Numbered from the stretch's first letter, positions 1 through 6,676 are shown. The stretch is DNA of 9,318 nucleotides from Sulfuritalea sp. (GCA_021738105.1 JAIPCS010000132.1:1-9318); one strand, 5' to 3'. The notes: generated by a model not told the origin, from the letters alone. A program made the numbers and translations.

Positions 1-113
1 TGGGCGATACCAAGCACACGGTATCCCAGGTGAGTGAAATGCTGCAAAAGTGCAACGCCTGCCACGGCATTTACCAGATCAAGGTGGCAACGCCTAGCCG
101 CGCGAAGAAGTAG
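1..113 (+). CDS. cytochrome c, C-terminal fragment
   Basis: The frame is open from base 3 to the TAG at 111-113; the gene begins outside the window. The last 36 residues include the heme c attachment motif CNACH, with Cys codons at 49-51 and 58-60, only 15 residues from the C-terminus. A heme motif this close to the end is the layout of class II cytochromes (cytochrome c' and c556 types), where the heme hangs from the last helix. A periplasmic electron-transfer or ligand-binding role is inferred from the motif alone. The gene converges on the minus-strand unit ending at 280. Heme binding is likely; the subfamily is uncertain because the N-terminus is missing. Confidence 0.75.
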   Translation, partial: GDTKHTVSQVSEMLQKCNACHGIYQIKVATPSRAKK

Positions 114-279
114 CGCCTGGCCGGGTACCCGGTACTTAGCGCAGCTGAGCGGCAACACGACGCGGACCTAGGGATGGCGGGAGTACTCGATCCCGGAATT
201 CCTCTCCGCCGCGCGTGCCGGCTTCTGCGCGGTGGCGCGGCTTCGTGCTCTACGGTGGCCAGTCGGGCGGCCGACTCGC
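114..279. other. convergent intergenic region with palindromes
   Basis: This is the space between the cytochrome stop and the stop of the zinc-ribbon gene. It contains a perfect 12-bp palindrome, CCGGGTACCCGG (121-132), seven bases after the cytochrome stop, and a 6-bp hairpin, AGTCGG-GCGG-CCGACT (261-276), just past the zinc-ribbon stop. Neither is followed by a T-run on the strand it would terminate, so they are only candidate 3'-end structures. No convincing gene was seen here. Confidence 0.35.
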
Positions 280-444
280 TCAGAGGCAGGCCTGCTCCAG
301 CGCCTTTTCGCATGTGTCGCAGAAACCGTCGTCACCGACGGGACCCCGTGTGCCGCATCGAAGGCAGACCGTGCTTGCCTCGGCGGTCGGCGACGAGGAC
401 GGAACAGCGTAATCCGGGCTGGACGACTTTTCATCACCACTCAT
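280..444 (-). CDS. 54-residue zinc-ribbon protein
   Basis: A small protein with a polar Ser/Pro-rich first half and a C-terminal knuckle pair: C27-X2-C30-X11-C42-X2-C45, with an extra Cys53 next to the end. This spacing is typical of a structural zinc ribbon. I do not recognise the family, and no enzymatic motif is visible. The frame is open upstream to 528, but the ATG at 442-444 is preferred because GAAGG lies seven bases before it, overlapping the stop of the upstream gene. The 10-bp gap to that gene implies co-transcription and probably translational coupling. There is no signal peptide, so the protein is expected in the cytoplasm while its partner is exported. Confidence 0.6.
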   Translation of the reverse strand: MSGDEKSSSPDYAVPSSSPTAEASTVCLRCGTRGPVGDDGFCDTCEKALEQACL

Positions 445-454
445 GACCGACCCT

Positions 455-928
455 TCACTTGCACTCGGCTTTGCACGCGGCCGGATCGGTGGCACAGGCG
501 GCGGCGGACTCCAGCGAACATTGCGCACGGGTGCGGAAGCTGAAGTTCACATCGTCTCCATAACTGCACACCAGTTGCGTCAGCTTGCGCTTGCTTGAAA
601 GCTTGATAGCGGACACTCTGACACGCTTGAGCGCATCCTTCGGCAGATCACAGGACACATAGGCACTGAACACACCGTCGGCGGATTCCCACAAGGCGAC
701 GTTCTTGAGTTTGCGATAGCGCTGATAGTCGGTGCAGACATCGGTCTCGCCCCGATAGGCCTTGGCGTTGTCGCTGCAATAGCCGAGAAAGGTGAATCTC
801 AGTTCTTCTTCGGCGGGACAGGTGCCTACCTGCACCGCGCTGCTCAGATCGGGACAATTGACGGTGTCGGCCAGGGCCGGAAATACCGCCCCGCACAGCA
901 AGGCCAGAAAAAACAAAGTCGACTTCAT
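455..928 (-). CDS. exported cysteine-rich protein, unknown function
   Basis: A 157-residue protein with a clear Sec signal peptide: Lys2, a hydrophobic core over residues 5-16, and FPALA before a likely cleavage after Ala20. The mature part holds ten cysteines, an even number consistent with five disulfides in the periplasm or outside the cell; three of them lie in the last 14 residues, which end in CKAECK. The centre is mixed charged and aromatic, with no transmembrane segment or lipobox. I do not recognise the family. The open frame extends to 988, but the ATG at 926-928 is chosen because AAGGA lies eight bases upstream and the signal peptide starts exactly there. It is the first gene of a unit with the zinc-ribbon gene. 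Confidence 0.72.
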   Translation of the reverse strand: MKSTLFFLALLCGAVFPALADTVNCPDLSSAVQVGTCPAEEELRFTFLGYCSDNAKAYRGETDVCTDYQRYRKLKNVALWESADGVFSAYVSCDLPKDALKRVRVSAIKLSSKRKLTQLVCSYGDDVNFSFRTRAQCSLESAAACATDPAACKAECK

Positions 929-1058
929 GAAACCATCCTTGATAGGTGTGGGAATTGACACAGCGGCGAGCGCACAATCGGCGACCATCCGCCGGCAGCG
1001 ATCGTCAACCGCGTGACCCTATTGTCGACGCTTTGGGAGACCATCGCAAACGCCGGTG

Positions 1059-1084
1059 AAAAAGAGCCGGCGCGCGGCGCGCTC
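1059..1084 (-). terminator. probable intrinsic terminator of the AAA+ ATPase gene
   Basis: On the minus strand a GC-rich stem, GAGC GCGC - CGC - GCGC (CG bulge) GCTC, is followed immediately by TTTTT. The stem overlaps the ATPase stop codon. A competing hairpin, CGCCGG...CCGGCG (1051-1056 with 1069-1074), would put the T-run in its loop, so the two folds exclude each other. Stem plus U-tract supports termination; the 2-nt bulge lowers certainty. Confidence 0.5.
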
Positions 1085-2051
1085 AAAAGCCGATGCGCGT
1101 CTTTCCGCGCGGCAGACGCGCACTGTCGAGATCCTGCATTTGCAGTTCGTCCCGCCCTGCCAGCTTGGCGTTGCCGAAGGCCGCCATCAGGCGCTTCTTC
1201 ATGTCGCGAGGTGGCAGTCCGGACAGCGCCTCCATCACGTCCTCGGGCGGTTCGGGCGAGAAGCCCCAACTGTGATCGGCAAGAATTTCCGCATACAGAC
1301 GACAGGCGATGCCATAAGCCTGCTCGGCATTCGGCCGCGGCACGGTGTACACATTCATGCGATTGAGGATGGGCTCGGACAGAGTGCGTTCGTCGTTGGC
1401 CGTCGATACCCACATAACATGGCTGGCGTCGATATCCACTTCGACAAACTCATCCTTGAATTTTTTCGCCGTATCGCGCTCGAGCAAGCCATAGAGCGGC
1501 CCCATCGGGTCGTAACGCGAATCGCCGCCGGCCTTGTCCACTTCGTCCAGCACCATCAGCGGATTGGCGTAATCGCCGTGGATCAGCGCGGCTGCCACCT
1601 TGCCCGGCTTGGCATTGTTCCACTGACTTGATGCTCCGGAAAGTATCCAGCCCGCAGTGAGCGAACTCATGGGCACAAACTCGAAACCGGTGCCGAGGGA
1701 TTCGGACAGGCATTTGGCGAAATGCGTCTTGCCGATGCCGGGCTCGCCCAGCAGCAGAATGGGCGTGAAGTTCATCGGCTCGTTGCCGGACACCGCCAAG
1801 GCCAGATACTTTTTCAGATCGTCGATGACTTCGCAAAAATTCGGACAGTCGTCATAGAGGCTGTCGAGCGCATCGGTGCATGAAGGCTTGATCAGGAAGC
1901 GCTCACCGCCGAGCTTTCTCATTTTTTCGTAGATCGCGGACAGTGCTTCATTGCGTCCCGACGGCGTATCGTCCATGGCTCGATCGATGTCGGCAACACG
2001 GTAGATCTCTTTCACATCAGCCAGCGGAAGTCGGATTTCGGTCTGAGACAT
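1083..2051 (-). CDS. orphan Lon-like AAA+ ATPase (no protease domain)
   Basis: A 322-residue cytoplasmic ATPase. Visible motifs in order: a helical N-terminal region of about 95 residues; Walker A GEPGIGKT (102-109); a pore-side segment ILSGASSQWNNAKPGK (136-151) like the Lon ATPase region; Walker B LMVLDE (165-170); sensor 1 Asn219 in VSTAND; an arginine-finger candidate Arg231 in EPILNRM; and a sensor 2 candidate Arg282 in PPRD. The pattern resembles the AAA module of Lon, yet the protein stops about 40 residues after sensor 2, so the Ser-Lys protease domain is absent. It may remodel or unfold a partner protein; no partner is evident nearby. The ATG at 2049-2051 is chosen because GGAGG stands eight bases upstream. 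A terminator follows at its 3' end, separating it from the exported-protein unit. Confidence 0.85.
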   Translation of the reverse strand: MSQTEIRLPLADVKEIYRVADIDRAMDDTPSGRNEALSAIYEKMRKLGGERFLIKPSCTDALDSLYDDCPNFCEVIDDLKKYLALAVSGNEPMNFTPILLLGEPGIGKTHFAKCLSESLGTGFEFVPMSSLTAGWILSGASSQWNNAKPGKVAAALIHGDYANPLMVLDEVDKAGGDSRYDPMGPLYGLLERDTAKKFKDEFVEVDIDASHVMWVSTANDERTLSEPILNRMNVYTVPRPNAEQAYGIACRLYAEILADHSWGFSPEPPEDVMEALSGLPPRDMKKRLMAAFGNAKLAGRDELQMQDLDSARLPRGKTRIGF

Positions 2052-2201
2052 GGCAACGTCCTCCTCTACCCGTTTAACGGCGCCGCAGCGTCCGGCTTGA
2101 GCCCGGCACACGCCACCGGGTCGCAGCCAGTTTGACGCCTCGGAAGCAACAGCGGTCCATGGAACTACCGGAACTTGTCTGTTCTTTTGTGTGTGCTGTC
2201 C

Positions 2202-3113
2202 TCAGTCCTGCGCGCTGATCTGACCCGCGAGCCATTGGCGGAAAGCGGCGACGGCGGGATTGCTCGTCTCCCTTTGCGGCAGCAGCAGGTAATAGGAACG
2301 GGGATTCGAAAACCGCTGCGGCAGAGGTGCGACCAGGTGGCCTTGCTGCAGCAGGTTGGCCACCAGCGCCAGCGTGGCCAGCGCCACACCCTGTCCATCG
2401 AGTGCGGCGCGCATGGCGGCCTCATTCTGGTTGAAGCTGACGCTGCCGGCCGGCCGCAGGTTGGCCACTCCGGCCATTTCAAGCCAGCCTGACCACGACT
2501 GATACGGCCGGCGCAACTCTTCGTCTTCGTACAGCAGCAGAATATGGTGGGCCAGATCGGCCGGTTTGGCCAAGGGCTTTTTTGAGCGTTTGAGATAGGC
2601 CGGGCTCGCCACCGGCAGCATGGTTTCGCCGAACAGACGCAGCGCGGTGGCCGGCGCTTCATGGTCCTGCAGGTAGCGCAAGGCGACATCGAAGCGCCCA
2701 CGCTCCAGATCGACCAGCCGCGAATCCGCCGATATGCGAATGTCAATACCGGGATGGATGCGGCGAAAATCCGCCAGACGCGGGATCAGCCAGAAACTGG
2801 CAAAGGTTTGCGTGGTCGCCAGCATCACCGTCGGCTCGTCGCCGCCGCGCAGCTCCACCACCGCTGCGCGTAATTCGGTGAAGGCGGCCGCACTGGCACG
2901 CAGCAGACGCTCGCCGGCAGGGGTCAGCGCCAGCGCCCGGGTCTTGCGCACAAACAGCCGTGTCGCCAGCGCCGACTCCAGGGCAATCACCTGCTTGCTT
3001 ACCGCCGACTGCGTGACGAACAGCTCTTCAGCCGCGCGGGTAAAGCTCAGGTGTCGCGCGGCGGCATCAAATGCGCGCAAGGCTTCGAGCGGTGGCAGGC
3101 TGTCTTTACGCAT
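2202..3113 (-). CDS. LysR-family transcriptional regulator (GcvA-like)
   Basis: A 303-residue LTTR. The N-terminal winged HTH covers residues 6-65, with the characteristic LPPLEALRAFDAAARHLSFTRAAEEL and the recognition helix VTQSAVSKQV; a linker and the two-lobed effector domain follow (about 90-295). The start MRKDSLPPL matches the usual GcvA-type N-terminus, though AGGA lies directly against the ATG, giving poor ribosome-site spacing. The ligand cannot be read from the sequence. It is divergent from the DUF2917 gene, and LTTRs commonly regulate such a neighbour, so control of that gene and of itself from the shared 97-bp region is the simplest inference. An ATPase gene follows 150 bp downstream in the same direction. 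Confidence 0.92.
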   Translation of the reverse strand: MRKDSLPPLEALRAFDAAARHLSFTRAAEELFVTQSAVSKQVIALESALATRLFVRKTRALALTPAGERLLRASAAAFTELRAAVVELRGGDEPTVMLATTQTFASFWLIPRLADFRRIHPGIDIRISADSRLVDLERGRFDVALRYLQDHEAPATALRLFGETMLPVASPAYLKRSKKPLAKPADLAHHILLLYEDEELRRPYQSWSGWLEMAGVANLRPAGSVSFNQNEAAMRAALDGQGVALATLALVANLLQQGHLVAPLPQRFSNPRSYYLLLPQRETSNPAVAAFRQWLAGQISAQD

Positions 3114-3210
3114 TCCTTTTACTCATCCGTATCGTGCCGCGAAATCGTTGGTCGACCGCATCGCAAAAATGAATACTACGCCTGTCGCCACCCAACAAGG
3201 AAGCTGAATC
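3114..3210. promoter_or_regulatory. divergent promoter region of lysR and the DUF2917 gene
   Basis: A 97-bp space between two divergent starts. It contains an 8-bp palindrome, GGTCGACC (3150-3157), near the middle and a weak rightward promoter candidate, TTGGTC (3148-3153) with AATACT 18 bases later. A ribosome site AAGGA (3197-3201) precedes the DUF2917 ATG. The LysR binding site is expected here by analogy with other LTTR pairs; no single T-N11-A box stood out. Confidence 0.4.
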
Positions 3211-3570
3211 ATGAGCACACAAGCCCTATCCACTTCATCGATCGCTTGCCTGGCACGCCACAACCGCAGATTTCTAATGCAGGTCTGGAACAGGCAAGCC
3301 GCTTCACCGCATGCTACACAATTCCTTAAAGGAATGTATGAAACCCGTGCAGCACATGCCGATCAAAGCTTGCTCAAAGACCAGTTTGTTGAGCTGCCGG
3401 ATCGCCCGATGATCCTGGAATGCGTATCGGGACACCTCTGGCTGACTCGGGCAGGCGACAGCAGCGACTATTTTCTGGAAGCGGGCGAACGCATTAAGGT
3501 CGTGCCCGGTGAAGCAGTGGTAGTGCAGGCGCTGGGTCCCAGCCTTGTGCGCTGGCGGGCTGCCGGATAG
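3211..3570 (+). CDS. DUF2917 family protein
   Basis: A 119-residue protein. Residues 65-115 carry the DUF2917 pattern: a short beta-rich stretch ILECVSGHLWLTRAGDSSDYFLEAGERIKV followed by a Val-rich strand, cupin-like in feel. The biochemical function of this family is not known to me. The first 40 residues are polar and basic and have no counterpart in the core domain. The ATG at 3211 has AAGGA nine bases upstream. A second in-frame ATG at 3334 directly follows AAAGGA and would give a shorter protein closer to the domain's own size. It is divergent from the LysR gene and convergent with the thioesterase gene 48 bp away. Confidence 0.8.
   Translation: MSTQALSTSSIACLARHNRRFLMQVWNRQAASPHATQFLKGMYETRAAHADQSLLKDQFVELPDRPMILECVSGHLWLTRAGDSSDYFLEAGERIKVVPGEAVVVQALGPSLVRWRAAG
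3321..3335. repeat. 15-bp palindrome inside the DUF2917 gene
   Basis: ATTCCTT-A-AAGGAAT is a perfect inverted repeat of 7-bp arms in an AT-rich stretch of the N-terminal coding part, ending on the internal ATG at 3334. It could be an operator-like site or could hide the internal ribosome site AAAGGA in a fold. Chance cannot be excluded. Confidence 0.35.
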
Positions 3571-3618
3571 TTCCGGACATCTCGAACGCAAGCCTTGCGG
3601 CCCGCGTTGCGAGTTGCT

Positions 3619-4179
3619 TCAGCCGCGCAAGGCTTCGAGGCAAGCGCGAATGGGCGTCGGGATGGCCGTGGGCTTGGTATCTTCCCGCGCCACGAACACA
3701 TGAACAAAGTAGCCGGTGGCGGCGGGCGTGTGCTCGCCCTGGCGAAACAGCGCGATTTCATAGCGCACCGACGAATTGCCCAGATGCGCCACACGCAGGC
3801 CGGCATCGATGATTTCGGGAAACGCCAACGGCGCCAGATAACGACACTGCGACTCGACGCAATAGCCGATCACACCGCCTTCATGAATGTCCAGACCGCC
3901 TTCGCGAATCAGGTACTCGTTGATGACGGTATCAAAGTAGCTGTAATAGACAACGTTATTAACGTGGCCATAGACGTCGTTGTCCATCCAACGCGTCGGA
4001 ATGGCGAGAAATTGACGGAAATCCTCGCGGTGCGATTGCGCCAGAGCCGGCGGAGGCGCGGTGGACATTGCCGGGGAAGACTTCACGGCGGGCGCAGCAG
4101 ATGGCGCATCGGAGGACATCGTGGGGGATAACTCGGAAGAAAAGAAGCCCGCAGCAGCGGGCGTGGCAATGGGACTCAT
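3619..4179 (-). CDS. hot-dog fold acyl-CoA thioesterase (4HBT/YbgC-like)
   Basis: A 186-residue protein in the longest form. The 4HBT domain covers about residues 55-185, with the signature TRWMDNDVYGHVNNVVYYSYFD (Asp68 is the likely catalytic acid, with GHVNN after it). Such enzymes hydrolyse acyl-CoA thioesters in the cytoplasm; chain-length preference cannot be read here. The first 50 residues are an Ala/Pro/Ser-rich tail without family counterpart. In-frame ATGs at codons 21 and 38 would give 166 or 149 residues, the last close to the normal family length. The longest start is kept because only it has a ribosome site, GGAAG six bases upstream, but that site and the ATG both lie in a strong hairpin. 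The gene lies 64 bp downstream of a small unknown gene on the same strand. Confidence 0.82.
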   Translation of the reverse strand: MSPIATPAAAGFFSSELSPTMSSDAPSAAPAVKSSPAMSTAPPPALAQSHREDFRQFLAIPTRWMDNDVYGHVNNVVYYSYFDTVINEYLIREGGLDIHEGGVIGYCVESQCRYLAPLAFPEIIDAGLRVAHLGNSSVRYEIALFRQGEHTPAATGYFVHVFVAREDTKPTAIPTPIRACLEALRG

Positions 4180-4211
4180 CGAGCGCTTCCGTCAGGGAAA
4201 GCGCTCGATGA
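4176..4211 (-). promoter_or_regulatory. 13-bp hairpin enclosing the thioesterase ribosome site and start codon
   Basis: The arms TCATCGAGCGCTT (4176-4188) and AAGCGCTCGATGA (4199-4211) are perfect reverse complements separated by 10 bases, in which CC (4189-4190) and GG (4196-4197) can pair further. On the minus-strand mRNA the 3' arm contains GGAAG and the ATG of the thioesterase. There is no T-run on either strand, so an intrinsic terminator is unlikely. Inferred roles are control of translation, or a 3' stabiliser for the upstream small gene. Confidence 0.6.
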
Positions 4212-4243
4212 TACCAACTGGCGTCAGCGGATAGGACCGATGC

Positions 4244-4447
4244 TCACCGTTGGTTGCGATACATCGCGGCGAGAAATGCCTCGGCGTCGACTTCTTTCGC
4301 TGTCGTCGCGCGCTGCTGAACTTGCTGCAGACCAAGCTGGAGCTCGGGGCTGGCAGGGGTCCACTCGGCATTCAGGACTTCGTCCTCGAATGCTCCGAAT
4401 TCATCCTCGATGAGATTGCCTGTACTCATGTCCATTACCGTTAACAT
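4244..4447 (-). CDS. small acidic protein, unknown function
   Basis: A 67-residue protein with an acidic middle (IEDEFGAFEDEV) and a C-terminal helix ending EAFLAAMYRNQR. It has no signal peptide, membrane segment or cysteines. I do not recognise the family. The ATG at 4445-4447 is supported by GGAGG five bases upstream; codons 5 and 7 are also ATG but lie too far from that site. Thioesterase is the next gene downstream, 64 bp away with a hairpin between. The strong ribosome site argues that this is a real gene. Confidence 0.6.
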   Translation of the reverse strand: MLTVMDMSTGNLIEDEFGAFEDEVLNAEWTPASPELQLGLQQVQQRATTAKEVDAEAFLAAMYRNQR

Positions 4448-4742
4448 TTCGGCCTCCGTTGTGAAACCGCACGCTTCAAAGGATATAACGTCGCTGTTGC
4501 CGAAAAGTTGAATGAAGCCTCAAACTATTTGAGGAAAATCGATGGCTGTTGTTTTGACACCACGCCAATCCGTTGGCATGAGAGACCGGAACAGCCGCGT
4601 GACAATCCGGCAGATTGATCACGCCAGAAATTCATCGAATGATCTCAAGACGTGTGCGCAAGAAAAGCGCCACTTGCCGGCTTTACCCGGTCATTCCATT
4701 GCGGATCAACGGATGCCATCCGGACGATCCTCCGGACAAGCC
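4448..4742. other. intergenic region between ampG and the small gene
   Basis: About 295 bp without a convincing gene. On the minus strand just after the ampG stop is a hairpin TCCGGA-CGATCC-TCCGGA (4719-4736), a possible 3'-end structure lacking a T-run. Nearer the small gene is a perfect hairpin CCTCAAA-CTA-TTTGAGG (4518-4534) and a GCCAA-TCCG-TTGGC pair (4564-4577). A minus-strand TTATAT (revcomp of 4488-4493 area) could be a weak -10 for the small gene. A plus-strand frame opens at 4542 behind GAGG but runs antisense into ampG and is not called. Confidence 0.3.
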
Positions 4743-6002
4743 TCAGGAAAGTTTATGCGCCGACCTCTCGTTCCACGGTGCCACGATGAACAGCAACAAC
4801 ATGCCGGGCACCGCCAGCAATGCGCACATCAGGAAGAAGGGCAGCCAGCCCATGGCCTCGACCAGATAGCCGGTCGTGGCATTGACAAAAGTGCGCGGCA
4901 CGGCTGCCAGACTGGTAAACAAGGCAAGCTGCGTCGCTGTATACAAGGGGTGGGTCGAGCGCGCGATGAACGCGACAAAGGCCGCCGTGCCCAGACCCAC
5001 GCCCAGTGCCTCAAAACCGATCACCAACGCCAACTGTGTCAGTTCGGCCGCGCCCACTGTCTCGTTAGGGCCCAGCCACGCCAACCAGGCAAAGCCGAAA
5101 ATCGACACCAGTTGCACCACGCCGAACAGCCACAGTGCGCGATTGATGCCGAGTTGCACCATCCATAGCCCGCCGAGCATGCCGCCAAATACCGCCGGCC
5201 AGAGCCCGGCGTTCTTCGCCACGATGCCGATCTGGGATTTGGCAAAGCCCATGTCCAGATAAAACGGCGTCGCCAGCGCCGTGGACATCGAGTCGCCCAG
5301 CTTGTAAAGAAAAATAAACGCCAGAATCATCAGCGCCGCCTTCAGCCCGGCGCGGTTGATGAATTCATGAAAGGGTTCGGTCACGGCCTCGCGCAGGGTC
5401 TTGGGTGTGCCCTCCACCGCCGGCTCGCGTGCAAACAGCGCCAGCGCCATGCCCGGCAGCATGAACAGCGCTGTAATGACAAATACCTGGAGCCAGGGCA
5501 GGCGGTCGGCCAGGATCAGCGAGAGCGAGCCCGGCACCAGCCCGGCGATACGATAGGCATTGACATGTACCGAGTTGCCCAGGCCCAACTCGGCCTCGGT
5601 CAGTATCTCGCGGCGGTAGGCATCAAGCGCGATGTCCTGTGTGCCGGAAAGAAACGCGATGCCCACAGTTAACCAAAGAATGGGAACGATTTCGCTGCCC
5701 GGCGCGAACAGGCCCAGCGAAGCAATGGAAACCAGCAGCCCGATCTGGGTGATCAGCATCCAGCCTCGACGCCGACCCAGCGGAGGCACGTAATGATCGA
5801 GCAGCGGCGACCAGAGAAACTTCCAGGTGTAGGGAAACTGGATCAGCGCAAACAGGCCGATGGTCTTCAGATCGACCCCTTCCGAACGCAACCAGGCCGG
5901 GACGAGGTTCAGCAGCAGATACAGCGGCAGACCGGACGAAAAGCCGGTGAACACGCAGATCATCATGCGCCGGGTAAACAGCGCGGCGAGCCAGGGCGGC
6001 AT
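4743..6002 (-). CDS. ampG: AmpG-type muropeptide permease (MFS)
   Basis: A 419-residue polytopic inner-membrane protein with about 12 hydrophobic segments. AmpG proteins import GlcNAc-anhydroMurNAc peptides from the periplasm for cell-wall recycling, which in some bacteria also signals beta-lactamase induction. Family signatures are clear: GFSSGLP (20-26), GVDLKTIGLFAL (42-53), KFLWSPLLDHYVPPLGRRRGW (61-81), TQDIALDAYR (121-130), LYKLGDSMSTAL, and GLGTAAFVAF near the C-terminal third. Compared with the E. coli protein it ends after the twelfth segment, without the last two. The ATG at 6000-6002 is used; a TTG directly before it is also possible. No good ribosome site is visible. brnA ends 51 bp upstream on the same strand, so read-through from brnTA is possible. 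Confidence 0.88.
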   Translation of the reverse strand: MPPWLAALFTRRMMICVFTGFSSGLPLYLLLNLVPAWLRSEGVDLKTIGLFALIQFPYTWKFLWSPLLDHYVPPLGRRRGWMLITQIGLLVSIASLGLFAPGSEIVPILWLTVGIAFLSGTQDIALDAYRREILTEAELGLGNSVHVNAYRIAGLVPGSLSLILADRLPWLQVFVITALFMLPGMALALFAREPAVEGTPKTLREAVTEPFHEFINRAGLKAALMILAFIFLYKLGDSMSTALATPFYLDMGFAKSQIGIVAKNAGLWPAVFGGMLGGLWMVQLGINRALWLFGVVQLVSIFGFAWLAWLGPNETVGAAELTQLALVIGFEALGVGLGTAAFVAFIARSTHPLYTATQLALFTSLAAVPRTFVNATTGYLVEAMGWLPFFLMCALLAVPGMLLLFIVAPWNERSAHKLS

Positions 6003-6053
6003 CAATTAGCGGGGTGCAAGCAGGTACGGGAATCTCATGTGCCGACGCCGGGC

Positions 6054-6275
6054 TTACTTCGCGGGCCAGTCGATCTGTACTTGACGATGCTGGGTAACGC
6101 AGTCGCGCAGGTAAAGATTGATGAGCGTCTGGTAAGGCACCCCGGCCTCCGCCGCCATGCCCTTGAAATAGGCGACGACATCTTCAGACAAACGCATCGT
6201 GACGGGCTTTTTGAGTTTGGAGGCGTAGGGATTCCGGCGCGATTTCATCCGGGACAGATCGTATTCGTTCTTCAT
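6054..6275 (-). CDS. brnA: BrnA-family antitoxin
   Basis: A 73-residue protein with the BrnA pattern: basic N-terminus with SRRNPYASKLKKPV, then a ribbon-helix-helix unit TMRLSEDVVAYFKGMAAEAGVPYQTLINLYLRDCV. In this family the antitoxin neutralises the BrnT ribonuclease and binds the operon promoter as a dimer-based complex. Its ATG overlaps the brnT stop by four bases (ATGA type), as usual for coupled toxin-antitoxin genes, with toxin first. A palindromic operator candidate lies at the promoter. The 51-bp gap to ampG holds no clear terminator. Confidence 0.9.
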   Translation of the reverse strand: MKNEYDLSRMKSRRNPYASKLKKPVTMRLSEDVVAYFKGMAAEAGVPYQTLINLYLRDCVTQHRQVQIDWPAK

Positions 6276-6559
6276 GGTTTCTCGCTTCCATAAAAAGCGC
6301 TTTCGCGTGAGGTGGCATTGCGTGCTGAAATGATTCGAATCATGTTTCCGGCTTCACGTTCGCAATGGCAAACCAGCAGCAATCGCGCACCGACACTCAT
6401 GCCGAGCAACAGAAAACGCTCCTCATTCACGGTATGCGCTTCATCGAAGAACTGGACAGCGAATTCATCGTAGAAAACCGACTGCGCTTCCTCGAAAGCA
6501 ACCGAATGCTTCCTGAGGTTTGCCGCCGCCTTGGCAGAATCCCACTCAAATCGAATCAT
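6272..6559 (-). CDS. brnT: BrnT-family ribonuclease toxin
   Basis: A 95-residue protein with the BrnT signature: N-terminal IRFEWDSAKAAANLRKHSVAFEEA, then VFYDE, the strand ERFLLLGMS, and the closing RIISARNATSRESAFYG. BrnT toxins have a RelE-like fold and cut RNA, halting growth until neutralised by BrnA. The length and all conserved blocks look intact. The ATG at 6557-6559 has no real ribosome site; the promoter places its transcript start at or beside the ATG, implying a leaderless mRNA. It sits between ampG and the integron integrase, with its promoter beside a duplicated piece of the intI 3' end. Confidence 0.9.
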   Translation of the reverse strand: MIRFEWDSAKAAANLRKHSVAFEEAQSVFYDEFAVQFFDEAHTVNEERFLLLGMSVGARLLLVCHCEREAGNMIRIISARNATSRESAFYGSEKP

Positions 6560-6561
6560 AC

Positions 6562-6593
6562 ATACAGTGTATTTAACCTACCGCGCTTGTCAA
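6562..6593 (-). promoter_or_regulatory. brnTA promoter with overlapping palindromic operator
   Basis: On the minus strand: -35 TTGACA (6588-6593), a 16-bp spacer, -10 TACACT (6566-6571), then only six bases to the brnT ATG. An 11-bp palindrome, ATACA-G-TGTAT (6562-6572), covers the -10 box and is a natural place for BrnA binding. The box match and position are seen; the operator role is inferred from known autoregulation of this family. Confidence 0.6.
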
Positions 6594-6598
6594 GATAA

Positions 6599-6637
6599 CG
6601 CCAGCCCCACTCTGTCGATGGGACTGAGCACTCCTCG
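6599..6637 (-). repeat. duplicated intI 3' end (outer copy)
   Basis: These 39 bp match 6694-6732, the last codons of intI, at 36 of 39 positions, in the same orientation and 95 bp away. Read in the intI frame it encodes RGVLSPIDRVGLA against [13 protein letters not shown], so the substitutions are mild at protein level. It is a relic of a second intI end or a tandem duplication, and lies just upstream of the brnT promoter. Confidence 0.75.
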
Positions 6638-6676
6638 GTCCGGGGCTCGCTTTGCACAGCTCGCCCGCTCCTCGTT

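Noticed and set aside
121..132. 12-bp palindrome CCGGGTACCCGG as cytochrome terminator
   Set aside because: No loop or T-run follows, so it cannot be called an intrinsic terminator; listed only as a palindrome.
3073..3636. GCGCAAGGCTTCGAG present in both lysR and the thioesterase gene
   Set aside because: Both copies encode LEALR in unrelated proteins with the same codons; no flanking similarity.
4542..5168. Long plus-strand frame behind GAGG-7-ATG
   Set aside because: Two thirds lie antisense to ampG with its strong codon pattern; the protein is Gln/His/Arg rich and unlike any family, as expected for a shadow frame.
6571..6577. ATTTAAC fits RYYYAAC, suggesting an attC near brnT
   Set aside because: No partner GTTRRRY or paired L boxes at a plausible distance; the bases are explained by the brnTA promoter.
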